From positions 1 to 59,306 of the forward strand of contig BDTT01000118.1 in assembly GCA_002897995.1 (NCBI GenBank): a stretch of 59,306 nucleotides of DNA. Reading direction: 5' to 3'. The notes below the pieces were generated by a model. The model made no database searches and was not told the origin of the DNA. It worked only from the letters and a program-made list of their open reading frames with translations. The position numbers and the translations under genes are program-made. Positions 32,133 through 41,296 of the stretch are shown here, piece by piece. Every line of letters starts with the position of its first letter. Positions within the stretch are counted from its first letter, which is position 1. The DNA is from a bacterium BMS3Bbin10. Its GTDB lineage: Bacteria; Pseudomonadota; Alphaproteobacteria; Rhizobiales; Methyloligellaceae.

Positions 32133-33266
32133 ATGCCGGAGCGCAGAACACCTGCGGTTTTCTATCGGGGCGGCACCAGCAAGGCAGTCTTTTTTCACAC
32201 CGCTGATTTGCCTGAAGGCCTACAGGAGCGCGATCGGATGCTGCTGGAAGTGCTCGGCAGTCCCGACCCTTACGGCCGGCAGCTCAATGGGCTTGGCGGC
32301 GGCATCTCCTCTCTCTCCAAGGCCATGTGGGTGGAGCGCTCAAAGCGCAACGATGCCGATATCGACTACACTTTTGCGCAAATTGCCATCGATCAGCCCA
32401 TCGTCGATACTTCGGCGAATTGCGGAAATATGAGTTCGGCCGTCGGGCAGTTCGCGGTCGATGAGGGGATTTTTCCGGTGCCCGATGGCGACGCGGTCAT
32501 TCGCATGTACAACACCAATACGGATATTTGTGTGCAATCCCATTTCAAGGTTGCGGGCGCGCGTGCGGTCACCGAGGGCGATCTGGAAATCCCCGGCGTC
32601 GCCGGGACGGGTGCGCCGGTGCGGCTCGAATTCATGGACCCGGCCCGGGTCACGGGCCGCGGGCTGCTGCCGACGGGCCAGGTGCGCGAGACGATTGACG
32701 CCCCCGGTTTTGGTGAGGTTCCTGTGAGCATTGTCGATGCGGCCGCGCTGTGTGTGTTCGTCCCTGCGGAATTTTTTGGATTGAAGGCGTGCGAAGCCCC
32801 TGAGGATATCGAGGCGAATGAGCCCGTCATGGCGGCGCTGGAAGCGATCCGCCGCCAGGCGGCTGTGCGCGCGGGCTTGTGCGAAAGGGTCGAAGATGCG
32901 GCGCTGTCGGCGCCGCGCATTGCGCTGGTTGCGGCGCCCGGCGCGTTCCAATCGCTGGAGGGCCGGGAATACCAGCGCGAGGGTTTTGATCTCGCCGTGC
33001 GCATGGTCTCGATGGGGACGATTCATCGCGCGGTTATGGTCACGGGCGCCATGTGCCTGGCTGCCGCCTCGCAGATCGGGGGTTCCGTGCCCCATTCCTG
33101 CGCCGCGGGCGCGGGCGATGAGGGAGCGGTCCGGCTCGGCAACCCCTCCGGCGTCACGGTCCTGGGCGCGTCCGTTTCGCGGGAAAACGGGTCGTGGCGG
33201 GTGCACAGCACGAGCATTATGCGAACCTGCCGCAGACTTATGGACGGGCATGTCTATCACCTTTAG
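32133..33266 (+). CDS. PrpF-family isomerase (2-methylaconitate/4-oxalomesaconate type)
   Basis: A 377-residue protein of the PrpF/diaminopimelate-epimerase fold. It has the opening TPAVFYRGGTSKAVFF, the LGGGISSLSKAMWV loop, the Cys-containing SANCGNMSSAVGQFA and the C-terminal GGSVPHSCAAG. These enzymes shift double bonds in unsaturated tricarboxylates and dicarboxylates (2-methylaconitate in propionate catabolism, 4-oxalomesaconate in gallate catabolism, 3-methylitaconate). No prpB, prpC or acnD is present in the window. The neighbours are a thiolase and a CoA transferase, so the substrate is more likely a degradation intermediate. ATG at 32133 lies 17 bp behind the thiolase stop. Confidence 0.85.
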   Translation: MPERRTPAVFYRGGTSKAVFFHTADLPEGLQERDRMLLEVLGSPDPYGRQLNGLGGGISSLSKAMWVERSKRNDADIDYTFAQIAIDQPIVDTSANCGNMSSAVGQFAVDEGIFPVPDGDAVIRMYNTNTDICVQSHFKVAGARAVTEGDLEIPGVAGTGAPVRLEFMDPARVTGRGLLPTGQVRETIDAPGFGEVPVSIVDAAALCVFVPAEFFGLKACEAPEDIEANEPVMAALEAIRRQAAVRAGLCERVEDAALSAPRIALVAAPGAFQSLEGREYQREGFDLAVRMVSMGTIHRAVMVTGAMCLAAASQIGGSVPHSCAAGAGDEGAVRLGNPSGVTVLGASVSRENGSWRVHSTSIMRTCRRLMDGHVYHL

Positions 33267-33302
33267 GAAAATCATGTAACAAACGGAAAATGCGAGAGAA
33301 AA

Positions 33303-34529
33303 ATGGATTTGAAAAGACCACTTTCCGGCATACGCGTCACCGGCCTTGAGCAATATATGGCCGGGCCGTATTGTACGCTGTTGCTGGCTGATGCAGGCGC
33401 GGAGGTGATCAAGATAGAGCGTCCGGGCAGCGGCGATCCGCGCCGCGCCATGCCGCCATTTGCCGAGAAAGACGGCCAAAGAAAAGCCGCCGGGTTTATC
33501 GGCTACAACCGCAACAAGAAAAGCCTGGCGCTTAATCTGCGTGAAGAACGCGGCAAGGAAATCTTTCGCAAGCTGGCGCGGGCGTCGGATGTGGTTGTGG
33601 AGAATTTACGCCCCGGATCCATGTCGCGCATGGGGGTCGGGCAGAAGGAGATGCGTGAAGCGAACCCGAAGCTGATCTGGGCGATCATCTCCGGCTTTGG
33701 CCGGCTCGAGGGATACAAGGGCCCCTACAGCGACCGGCCGGCCTTCGACATTGTCGCCGAAGCCATGAGCGGGATTATGAATGTGGTCGGCTTTGCCGAC
33801 AAACCGCCGTCCTGGACCATCTATGGTCTGGCCGACATCTATTCCGGCCAGGTCACCGCTTACGGCATCATGCAGGCGCTGTTCATGCGCGAGCGCACGG
33901 GCGAGGGGCAGCTCGTTGATTCCGCCATGTTCGACAATATGCTCAGCCTGAACGAGGCCATGGCCGCGGTCTACTCGGTCGCCGGGCAGATACCCGAACG
34001 CGGCAAGCTCAGGAATGTGTGGCCGCGCGGCGCGTTTCAGGCGAAGGACGGGTATATCGCCCTCAATGTGCCCGACAACATTATCTGGGGCCGCCTGGTG
34101 ACAGCCATGGGCCGGGAAGACCTGATCGAGGATGAACGCTCATCGATTGCGCCCGCGCGCGTGGAGAATGCGGATTTCCTTCAGCCCATCATCGAGCAAT
34201 GGCTCGCCTCGCAAACCCGCGAGGAAGCGGTCAACACGCTGAACGATGCCGGCGTGCCCTGCGGTCCGGTCAATACGGCTGAGGACGTGTTCAACGATCC
34301 CCATGTGAAGGCGCGCGGCAGCATCATGCAGGTGAACGACCCCGATGTGGGCAGCTTTGGGTTCATGCGCACGCCGCCGCATATGTCGAGCGCACCGGAG
34401 TTGCCGGCGAATCCGGCGCCAAATCTTGGCCAGCACACCCGCGAAGTCCTGCAGGATATGCTGGGCTATGACGCGAAAGATGTGGACAAACTCGCGCAAG
34501 ACGGCGTTGTTCAGGTTGCAGACAACTAG
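33303..34529 (+). CDS. Family III CoA transferase (CaiB/BaiF)
   Basis: A 408-residue family III CoA transferase. The catalytic Asp lies in the AFDIVAEAMSG motif; the N-terminal LSGIRVTGLEQYMAGPYCT and NRNKKSLALNLR segments are typical. It moves CoA from an acyl-CoA donor (for example succinyl-CoA) to a free organic acid. It is third in the thiolase/PrpF-like operon, 36 bp after the isomerase. The combination suggests that a free acid is activated here, isomerised and then cleaved by the thiolase. The exact acid is not determinable. Confidence 0.92.
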   Translation: MDLKRPLSGIRVTGLEQYMAGPYCTLLLADAGAEVIKIERPGSGDPRRAMPPFAEKDGQRKAAGFIGYNRNKKSLALNLREERGKEIFRKLARASDVVVENLRPGSMSRMGVGQKEMREANPKLIWAIISGFGRLEGYKGPYSDRPAFDIVAEAMSGIMNVVGFADKPPSWTIYGLADIYSGQVTAYGIMQALFMRERTGEGQLVDSAMFDNMLSLNEAMAAVYSVAGQIPERGKLRNVWPRGAFQAKDGYIALNVPDNIIWGRLVTAMGREDLIEDERSSIAPARVENADFLQPIIEQWLASQTREEAVNTLNDAGVPCGPVNTAEDVFNDPHVKARGSIMQVNDPDVGSFGFMRTPPHMSSAPELPANPAPNLGQHTREVLQDMLGYDAKDVDKLAQDGVVQVADN

Positions 34530-34544
34530 GCATTGGTTTCACCT

Positions 34545-34661
34545 ATGAAAAACCCTTGGAAATGGACAGCCGCCGTACTGGGACTTTTGCTGCTCGGCCT
34601 GCTGGTCTTCACCGTGCTCGTCGTCAACGGCGTCATGGAGTTGAGCCTGTCGGTCTTTTGA
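34545..34661 (+). CDS. Small single-span membrane peptide (38 aa)
   Basis: A 38-codon frame: a short basic N-terminus (MKNPWKW), then one hydrophobic helix (TAAVLGLLLLGLLVFTVLVV), then NGVMELSLSVF. It starts 15 bp after the CoA transferase stop, on the same strand. The ribosome site is weak. The hydrophobic profile argues for a real small membrane protein, but nothing identifies its job. Confidence 0.45.
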   Translation: MKNPWKWTAAVLGLLLLGLLVFTVLVVNGVMELSLSVF

Positions 34662-34682
34662 GCGCGGTTTTCCCGGCGCCGG

Positions 34683-35888
34683 CTACAGACCCGGCGGAGT
34701 GGTCTGCCACTTGTATCCCGAGCGCCCGAGTTGAAAGCCGAGGTCATAAAGCTTTTTCATATAAGCGGTATCGAACGCCTCGGTGCTCGTGTTCTTCATG
34801 TCCTTGGGAATAAAGGCGAGTTTGAAGGCAATCTTGTTCTTCCGCGCAAAGGCATGCAGCCGGAAAAGATCACCGATCCCCTGGCTCTTGATAAGTGTCG
34901 AAATGGACCGCGATGCGATTGAAAGCGTGCGGTCGCGTACAGGTTTCGTTTCCGGACTCAGCCTGCCATTGCGAATGATGTAGAGTTTGCGTTTGGGACG
35001 CAGCTTTAGTTTTCTGTCCTGCGTCCCGAGCACAAGCTGGCTGGGCATCAAAAAGACCTGGGTCGTCGTCCCGCCGTCGACATGCATCTCCTGATAGGTT
35101 TTTCCATCGGCTGTGACATTGATGAAGACCGGTGGAAAGGCGCCGGGAATGGATGCCGATGCAAGAAAGATTTTCCGCAGCAATTCAAGCGCTTGCGGGT
35201 GGCCGCTCGCCGCAATCCCGCCGGCATTCCAGATCACGGGTCTCTGGGCATCGAGATTTGTGGTGCCGATCAGGAGGCGGCGCCCCCGGTTGTGCTCCCT
35301 GGCGAGTTCAGCCATCAGGGCGGCGTCAAAATATTTCGTTATCAGGCGCTTGAACGGCTTGTTGTCCGAAAGCGCATCGCCGCCAACCAAACCCTTTATG
35401 GGCCGCTTGGTGAGAAAATCCTTCGTCGAGTATTTGGTGTAAATCTCTTTCAGAACCGGGTCGTAACGCTTGCCCAGGAACGCGAAGGGCGCAATCAGGG
35501 CGCCGGTGCTGACACCGGTCACGATTTCAAATTCGGGCCGCGTTCCATTTTCGCTCCACCCCGCGAGCAGCCCGGCGCCGAATGCACCCTCGGAGCCGCC
35601 ACCTGAAATCGCCAGAAAGCTCAGAGAGGGCCGCGCCCCCTTTTTGACCAGCTTTGGCCGCGCGGACTTCATCTGCAGATATTTCGCTTTGGTGATTTCC
35701 GCGAGATTGGGCGGCGCCTGGTCGCCCCAGAACCTTATCTGCGTCATGCCGGCAACATTGGCCTGAGCGATCAGATTGTCCGGAACGGCGATGCGGGGGG
35801 CGGATGAGGCGCAGCTCGCCAGCAAAAGCGCTGTCAGAAGCATTGCGGCCGCCTTGTGCCAGCTCCGCATGATTTGAGATGCGCGCAT
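34683..35888 (-). CDS. Patatin-like phospholipase, predicted lipoprotein
   Basis: A 401-residue protein. The signal peptide ends in a lipobox LLAS-C26, so it is probably lipid-anchored in the outer or inner membrane. The patatin domain has the oxyanion loop GGGSEGAFGAG (97-107), the nucleophile elbow G125-V-S127-T-G129 and the catalytic Asp in HVDGGT. The Ser-Asp dyad indicates lipid acyl hydrolase activity. Start at 35888 follows weak ribosome-site sequence; an ATG 18 bp downstream is possible and would still leave a signal peptide. A second, non-lipidated patatin lies at 41964-42881. Confidence 0.88.
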   Translation of the reverse strand: MRASQIMRSWHKAAAMLLTALLLASCASSAPRIAVPDNLIAQANVAGMTQIRFWGDQAPPNLAEITKAKYLQMKSARPKLVKKGARPSLSFLAISGGGSEGAFGAGLLAGWSENGTRPEFEIVTGVSTGALIAPFAFLGKRYDPVLKEIYTKYSTKDFLTKRPIKGLVGGDALSDNKPFKRLITKYFDAALMAELAREHNRGRRLLIGTTNLDAQRPVIWNAGGIAASGHPQALELLRKIFLASASIPGAFPPVFINVTADGKTYQEMHVDGGTTTQVFLMPSQLVLGTQDRKLKLRPKRKLYIIRNGRLSPETKPVRDRTLSIASRSISTLIKSQGIGDLFRLHAFARKNKIAFKLAFIPKDMKNTSTEAFDTAYMKKLYDLGFQLGRSGYKWQTTPPGL

Positions 35889-36064
35889 TGATTTAGCCTA
35901 ACTCATCTGGCCCTGTTCGCCCGCGCTGGAAGCGGGCCGTAAAATTACAGCGGAGAATGGGCGAAATTCGGCGCCAGTACAATTCATGGCACCGGTTTAG
36001 GTGAAGATTTCAGGGTTCGGAATGCGCCGCTGCTGTTTCCGGAATTATATCTAAAACGAATTGG

Positions 36065-36139
36065 TGGTGGGCGCGGCTGGGATTGAACCAGCGACCTCTC
36101 CGGTGTGAACGGAACGCTCTCCCACTGAGCTACGCGCCC
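36065..36139 (-). tRNA. tRNA-Val (anticodon CAC)
   Basis: A complete cloverleaf of 75 nt including an encoded CCA. Acceptor arm GGGCGCG/CGCGCCC, D arm AGCTCAGTGGGAGAGC, anticodon stem TTCCG/CGGAG-type with loop TTCACAC (anticodon CAC), and T arm GCTGGTTCAATCCCAGC. The first base is at 36139 on the minus strand. Confidence 0.95.
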
Positions 36140-36158
36140 GCACGACGTGCGTGGCGCC

Positions 36159-36188
36159 GATATAGCGGTCGGTTTTTCGACAAGTCAA
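36159..36188 (-). promoter_or_regulatory. Promoter of tRNA-Val
   Basis: On the minus strand, TTGACT (complement of 36183-36188), 18-bp spacer, TATATC (complement of 36159-36164), then about 19 bp to the tRNA 5' end. This is a near-consensus sigma-70 promoter. Confidence 0.7.
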
Positions 36189-36218
36189 GGTGAGTGCATT
36201 TTGCCTTAGCCGGTTTGG

Positions 36219-36914
36219 TCAAGCGGGATTGCCTTTGAGCAGGCCGGGCAGGAGCGCGGCCAGTTCCGTATAGTCGTCGATGACGGCATCCGCGCCCAGC
36301 GCATGCGCGGGCGTTTCCGAATAACCGAATGAGACGACAACGACCGGCACGCTGGCGGCTTTCGCGGCCGCCACGTCCGCGGCGCTGTCGCCGATCATGA
36401 TGGCGCGGTCCGCGCGCCCGCCCGCTCGCGCAATGGTTTCGGTCAGATGGCGCGGATCCGGCTTGCATACGTCAAGCGTGTCGCGTCCGAGAATAGCGTC
36501 AAACCGGTCGAGCAGATGTAACTCGCGAAGAAGGGAGCGCGACAAGCCTTCGCGCTTGTTGGTGCATACGCCAAGGCGGGCGCCGGCTTCCCGCGCGGCG
36601 TCCAGCACATCGACAACATTGGGATAGGGGGCGCTCTCCACGGCGACATTGTTTCCGTAATGGTCGAGAAATTGCTCAAGCAATCCATCGAGCTGCCCGT
36701 CGTTGCGGGTTTCCCCGGCCAGTCTCAGCCCTTCGACCAGCATGCGCCGCGCGCCAAAACTTATGAACGGACGGAATTGCTCGGCGGTTACCGCGGGTAA
36801 AGCCAGTTCGCCAAGAATGTGATTGAGCGTTCCAACCAGGTCAGGCGCCGTATCCACCAGCGTTCCGTCGAGATCGAAGACCAGCGTTGCGCCGGAGAAA
36901 AGTGCAGTTTTCAT
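36219..36914 (-). CDS. gph: Phosphoglycolate phosphatase (HAD family)
   Basis: A 231-residue HAD-superfamily phosphatase. Motif I is VFDLDGTLVDT (two catalytic Asp), motif II VCTNK, motif III lysine CKPDPRHL, motif IV IGDSAADVAAA. Cap domain 1 (helical) lies between motifs I and II. The length and GTLVDTAPDL start match Gph, which recycles 2-phosphoglycolate from DNA repair or photorespiratory-type metabolism. It is divergent from gabD and lies just upstream of the tRNA-Val gene on the same strand. A related beta-phosphoglucomutase or general HAD role is possible. Confidence 0.85.
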   Translation of the reverse strand: MKTALFSGATLVFDLDGTLVDTAPDLVGTLNHILGELALPAVTAEQFRPFISFGARRMLVEGLRLAGETRNDGQLDGLLEQFLDHYGNNVAVESAPYPNVVDVLDAAREAGARLGVCTNKREGLSRSLLRELHLLDRFDAILGRDTLDVCKPDPRHLTETIARAGGRADRAIMIGDSAADVAAAKAASVPVVVVSFGYSETPAHALGADAVIDDYTELAALLPGLLKGNPA

Positions 36915-37007
36915 AACACCTCTGTTGCCATGATACCGCTCGCGGCAGTATTCCTATCGCCAACATATACCGGCGTCCCGCCCGGGAGGCCAAGAGAGGA
37001 TGCAAGT

Positions 37008-38459
37008 ATGGAAATCAAAGACAAGAGTCTTCTGAAAACACAATGCTACATCAATGGCGAATGGGTCGGCGCGAAAGAGACGCTTGAAGTGACCAACCCG
37101 GCCACCGGCGAAGTCATCGCGACAGTACCAAAAATGGGCGCGGGCGAAACCCGCGACGCCATCGAGGGCGCCCAGGCGGCAATGAAAGACTGGGCGGCGC
37201 GCACGGCGAAGGAACGCTCAGGGCTTTTGCGCCGCTGGTACGAGCTGACAATGGAGCATCAGGAAGACCTGGCTCAGATCCTGACGGCGGAACAGGGCAA
37301 GCCTCTCGCGGAATCGCGCGCCGAGGTGGGCTTTGGGGCCAGCTTTACAGAGTTTTATGCAGAAGAAGCAAAACGGCTTTATGGCGAGACCATCCCGAGC
37401 CACAAACCGGACGCGCGCATTGTCGTGATGCGCCAGCCGATCGGGGTCACGGCGGCGATTACCCCGTGGAACTTCCCGAACGCGATGATTGCGCGAAAAG
37501 TCGCTCCCGCCCTGGCCGCCGGTTGCGCCATGGTGTGCAAACCGGCGAGCGAAACGCCTCTCAGCGCGCTGGCGCTGGCGGCCCTTAGCGAACGGGCAGG
37601 CATTCCGGCGGGTATTTTCTCCGTCATTGTCGGCAAGTCATCGGAAATCGGCGGCGAAATGACCTCCAATCCGATCGTGCGATTGCTGACCTTTACCGGT
37701 TCGACGGAAATCGGCAAGCTGCTCATGAAGCAATGTGCGTCCACCATCAAAAAGGTCGATCTGGAACTTGGCGGCAACGCGCCCTTCATCGTTTTCGACG
37801 ATGCCGATCTCGATGCCGCCGTCGCCGGTGCGATGATCTCCAAATACCGCAATGCCGGTCAGACCTGTGTCTGCGCCAACCGGATTCTCGTCCAGGACAG
37901 CGTCTATGACGCTTTTGCTGAAAAGCTGGCCAGCGCGGTGACGAAGCTCAAGGTCGGTGCGGGGGCTGAGGTGGGGGTCATGCAGGGTCCGCTCATCAAT
38001 GACGCGGCGATTGAGAAAATAGAAGAGCATGTCGCCGATGCGGTCAATCTGGGCGCCGAGATCGTGACCGGAGGCAAGAGGCATGAGCTCGGCGGTTCTT
38101 TCTATGAGCCAACCGTTCTGACCAATGTGACAACCAGGATGCTGGTGACACGCGAGGAAACATTCGGTCCCGTCGCGCCGCTGTACCGCTTCAAGACCGA
38201 AGACGAGGCGGTGCGGATGGCCAATGACACGCCCTTTGGTCTGGCGGCTTACTTTTACAGCCGCGATATCGGCCGGTGCTGGCGGGTTGCCGAAGCCCTC
38301 GAAAGCGGCATGGTCGGTATCAATGAAGGGCTGATTTCGACCGAGGTCGCGCCTTTTGGCGGGGTCAAGGAATCCGGTATTGGCCGTGAGGGTTCGCGTC
38401 ACGGGATCGAGGAGTATACCGAGATCAAATATATGCTGATGGGCGGGCTGAGCACGTAG
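37008..38459 (+). CDS. gabD: NAD(P)-dependent succinate-semialdehyde dehydrogenase
   Basis: A 483-residue aldehyde dehydrogenase. Landmarks are ITPWNFPNAMIARKVAPALAA, the catalytic Glu in LELGGNAPF, the catalytic Cys in GQTCVCANR, and GGVKESGIGREGSRHGIEEY at the end, the last being typical of GabD-type enzymes. Oxidises succinate semialdehyde (or glutarate semialdehyde) to the acid. ATG at 37008 lies 7 bp behind AAGAGAGGA; an upstream extension of the frame is not part of the family. It heads a tight plus-strand series gabD-rpiA-gor-SDR. Confidence 0.9.
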   Translation: MEIKDKSLLKTQCYINGEWVGAKETLEVTNPATGEVIATVPKMGAGETRDAIEGAQAAMKDWAARTAKERSGLLRRWYELTMEHQEDLAQILTAEQGKPLAESRAEVGFGASFTEFYAEEAKRLYGETIPSHKPDARIVVMRQPIGVTAAITPWNFPNAMIARKVAPALAAGCAMVCKPASETPLSALALAALSERAGIPAGIFSVIVGKSSEIGGEMTSNPIVRLLTFTGSTEIGKLLMKQCASTIKKVDLELGGNAPFIVFDDADLDAAVAGAMISKYRNAGQTCVCANRILVQDSVYDAFAEKLASAVTKLKVGAGAEVGVMQGPLINDAAIEKIEEHVADAVNLGAEIVTGGKRHELGGSFYEPTVLTNVTTRMLVTREETFGPVAPLYRFKTEDEAVRMANDTPFGLAAYFYSRDIGRCWRVAEALESGMVGINEGLISTEVAPFGGVKESGIGREGSRHGIEEYTEIKYMLMGGLST

Positions 38460-38474
38460 CGGGACATATTTGCA

Positions 38475-39173
38475 GTGGATATTGACGCCCAGAAGCGGCA
38501 AGCGGCCAAACGCGCGCTCGACTATGTCAGGCCGGGCATGAAACTTGGCCTCGGCACAGGCTCGACGGCTGAAAAATTCGTTGACCTGCTTGGCGCGAAG
38601 GTTAGCGAAGGTCTGGACGTCGTCTGCGTTCCCACGTCTGAAGCAACGCGCCTTCAGGCCGAAGGGCTGGGTATCCCGCTGACCACGCTGGAGCAGGACC
38701 CCGAACTCGATCTCACCATCGATGGGGCCGACGAGCTTGATGAAAGGCTGCAGCTCATCAAGGGCGGCGGCGGCGCGCATATGCGCGAGAAGATCGCCGC
38801 GGCGGCGTCGCATCGCATGGTGGTGATCGCCGATGAAAGCAAACGGGTAAAGATACTGGGCCGGTTTCCCCTTCCCGTCGAGATCGCCGCCTTCGGGTGG
38901 CGCGCCACACTGTCGAAAGTGAGCGATTGTGCGGCCATGAACGGGGCCAGGGGGCCGGTTACGCTGCGCGGGTCGCAGGCCGATCCTTTTGTGACCGACA
39001 ATGGAAATTATATTCTTGATTGCGCGTTTGGCGAGATAGAAGACGCGGCAAAGGTCGCCATGGAACTTTCCCTCATTCCCGGCGTCGTCGAGCATGGTCT
39101 GTTCATCGGCCTGGCCCATGCCGCCGTCGTTGCCGGCGCCAGTGGCGTCGACATCATGGGCGAAACCCCATGA
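38475..39173 (+). CDS. rpiA: Ribose-5-phosphate isomerase A
   Basis: A 232-residue RpiA of the pentose phosphate pathway interconverting ribose 5-phosphate and ribulose 5-phosphate. Conserved segments: [12 protein letters not shown] (phosphate loop), TIDGADELD (catalytic Asp), [11 protein letters not shown] (catalytic region) and [10 protein letters not shown]. It starts with GTG at 38475, 15 bp after gabD. Its stop overlaps the gor start (ATGA), so translation of the two is probably coupled. Confidence 0.95.
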   Translation: MDIDAQKRQAAKRALDYVRPGMKLGLGTGSTAEKFVDLLGAKVSEGLDVVCVPTSEATRLQAEGLGIPLTTLEQDPELDLTIDGADELDERLQLIKGGGGAHMREKIAAAASHRMVVIADESKRVKILGRFPLPVEIAAFGWRATLSKVSDCAAMNGARGPVTLRGSQADPFVTDNGNYILDCAFGEIEDAAKVAMELSLIPGVVEHGLFIGLAHAAVVAGASGVDIMGETP

Positions 39174-40540
39174 CATCTTATGACTATGATCTGTTCATTA
39201 TCGGCGCGGGGTCGGGCGGCGTTCGCGCCGCGCGCATGAGTGCGAGCTATGGCGCCAGGGTCGCCATCGCGGAAGAGTATCGCTTTGGCGGCACCTGCGT
39301 GATCCGCGGCTGCGTTCCCAAAAAGCTGTTCGTCTATGCCGGGCGCTTCAAGGGCGAATTTGAAGATGCCGCCGGATTCGGGTGGCGGATCGACGGCGTG
39401 AAATTCGACTGGCAGACACTCCTTGCCAACAAGGACAGGGAGATCGACCGGCTTGAGGGTCTTTACAAGAAAACCCTCAAAAACGCGGACGCCGTGTCAT
39501 TTCAAGACCGGGCGGAACTCGTGGATGCCCATTCCGTCAAGCTGGTCGGGGCGGACAGGATAATCACCGCGCGCACCATTCTGATCGCCACCGGCGGGCA
39601 TCCCTTTGTGCCCGATATTCCAGGGAGCGAAAACGCGATCACGTCCAACGAGGCCTTTCATCTCGAAGCGCTGCCCAAACGCATTTTGATCGTGGGCGCG
39701 GGCTATATCGCGGTTGAGTTCGCCAGCATCTTCAATGGGCTTGGGGTGGACGTCGTTCAAGTCTATCGGGGGCCGCAAATCATGCGCGGTTTCGATGATG
39801 ATCTGCGCGACGGGCTCAGCGAAGAAATGCGCAAGCGCGGCGTCGATATTCGCGTTAACACGAACGTCATGGAAATTGCGCCCGGCGAGGACGCCTATAA
39901 AGTGAAGCTCTCCACCGGCGATGTGCTGGAAACCGATCTCGTCATGTATGCGACCGGGCGCGCGCCCAACTCATCGGGGCTTGGGCTGGAAAGGGCCGGC
40001 GTTGAACTTGGCTGGAACGGTCATGTCGTTGTCGACGAATATTCGAAAACCTCGGTCGACAATATTTACGCGGTAGGGGATGTAACCGACCGGGTTGCAC
40101 TTACCCCGGTGGCGATCCGCGAGGGCGCCGCATTTGCCGAAACCGTGTTCAATGACAGCCCGGTAAGTGTCGATTATTCCGGTATCCCGACTGCGGTCTT
40201 CTCCGAACCTGAAATCGGAACCGTCGGCCTCACCGAGGCGGAGGCACGCGAGAAACATCCCAAGCTGGATGTCTATAAGAGCCGCTTCCGGCCCATGAAA
40301 CACACACTCTCCGGCCGCGATGAAAAAATGATCATGAAACTGCTCGTGGACGGCGATTCGGACCGTGTCGTGGGATGTCATGTGCTGGGAGCGGACGCGG
40401 GAGAGATCGCGCAGTCAGTTGCGATCGCCATGCATATGGGTGCGACCAAGGCGGATTTCGACGCAACCATGGCGCTGCATCCAAGCGCCGCGGAAGAGCT
40501 GGTGACGATGCGGGAGAAATGGCAAGGGGAAAGCAATTGA
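39170..40540 (+). CDS. gor: Glutathione-disulfide reductase
   Basis: A 456-residue FAD/NADPH disulfide oxidoreductase. FAD loop GAGSGG at the N-terminus, redox-active disulfide [18 protein letters not shown]-binding [10 protein letters not shown], second FAD motif YAVGDVTD and the C-terminal dimer-interface HPSAAEE with the catalytic His. It keeps glutathione reduced, consistent with the GST gene earlier in the window. The ATG at 39170 overlaps the rpiA stop by 4 bp, and the next gene begins immediately after the gor stop. Confidence 0.95.
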   Translation: MTSYDYDLFIIGAGSGGVRAARMSASYGARVAIAEEYRFGGTCVIRGCVPKKLFVYAGRFKGEFEDAAGFGWRIDGVKFDWQTLLANKDREIDRLEGLYKKTLKNADAVSFQDRAELVDAHSVKLVGADRIITARTILIATGGHPFVPDIPGSENAITSNEAFHLEALPKRILIVGAGYIAVEFASIFNGLGVDVVQVYRGPQIMRGFDDDLRDGLSEEMRKRGVDIRVNTNVMEIAPGEDAYKVKLSTGDVLETDLVMYATGRAPNSSGLGLERAGVELGWNGHVVVDEYSKTSVDNIYAVGDVTDRVALTPVAIREGAAFAETVFNDSPVSVDYSGIPTAVFSEPEIGTVGLTEAEAREKHPKLDVYKSRFRPMKHTLSGRDEKMIMKLLVDGDSDRVVGCHVLGADAGEIAQSVAIAMHMGATKADFDATMALHPSAAEELVTMREKWQGESN

Positions 40541-41296
40541 ATGCCCCGTCTTGAAAACAAGATCGCATTGATTACCGGCGCCGGCGGCGGGTTCGGGCGC
40601 GCCATGGCCGAGGAATTCGCGCGCCAGGGAGCCCATGTTTTCATCTGCGACCGCGACGAGGCGAGTGCGGACGAGACTGCGCAAGCGATCGCGAACGAAG
40701 GCGGGGCGGCAGCGCCGGTTCGCGCCGACGTGCGCGACAAGGGCGATGTCGCGTCGCTGCTGAGCAGGGTTGAAAAAGATTTTGGCCGGCTCGACGTGCT
40801 GGTCAACAATGCAGGGATCACCCAGCGCGAAGATTTCCGCCACATTTCCGATGAACATTGGCAGGAGATTCTCGATGTCAACCTTACCGCCGCGATGCGC
40901 CTGTCGCGCGATGCGCTCGGCCTGCTGAGGGTTTCGGGCAGATCCTCAATCACCAATATCTCGTCGATCATGGCGCGCGTTCACGTGCGCCAGCTTTCGG
41001 CTTACTCCACCACCAAGGCGGCGCTGGCGGGCATGTCACGGGCGATGGCGGTCGAATATGCGGCCTTCAATGTGCGTGTGAACTATCTCTGCCCCGGCTA
41101 TGCGGAAACCGCGATGACGGACCGTATCCTGCGCAACGAGGCGGTGCGAAAGGGACTGATTGACCGCACGCCGCTCGGGCGTTTCGCCTCGCCCGGTGAC
41201 ATCGCCAAGGCGGCGCTGTTCCTCGCCAGCGACGAGGCCGCCTTCATCACCGGCGAGGGACTGACCATCGATGGCGGAATGAGCGTTTCGCTTTAG
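40541..41296 (+). CDS. Short-chain dehydrogenase/reductase (SDR)
   Basis: A 251-residue classical SDR: dinucleotide loop TGAGGGFGR, VNNAGI, active-site Ser in ITNISSIMA and the catalytic YSTTK. PGYAETAMT and the closing DGGMSVSL are typical of 3-oxoacyl-ACP-reductase- or glucose-dehydrogenase-like members. Asp at the end of beta-2 (FICDRDE) favours NAD(H). ATG abuts the gor stop with no gap. The stop codon TAG at 41294-41296 is made of the TA target duplication plus the first base of the IS5-family element. Substrate unknown. Confidence 0.9.
   Translation: MPRLENKIALITGAGGGFGRAMAEEFARQGAHVFICDRDEASADETAQAIANEGGAAAPVRADVRDKGDVASLLSRVEKDFGRLDVLVNNAGITQREDFRHISDEHWQEILDVNLTAAMRLSRDALGLLRVSGRSSITNISSIMARVHVRQLSAYSTTKAALAGMSRAMAVEYAAFNVRVNYLCPGYAETAMTDRILRNEAVRKGLIDRTPLGRFASPGDIAKAALFLASDEAAFITGEGLTIDGGMSVSL

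Noticed and set aside
37638-39176. A 512-codon minus-strand frame across gabD and rpiA
   Set aside because: Antisense to two firmly identified genes and without domain similarity.
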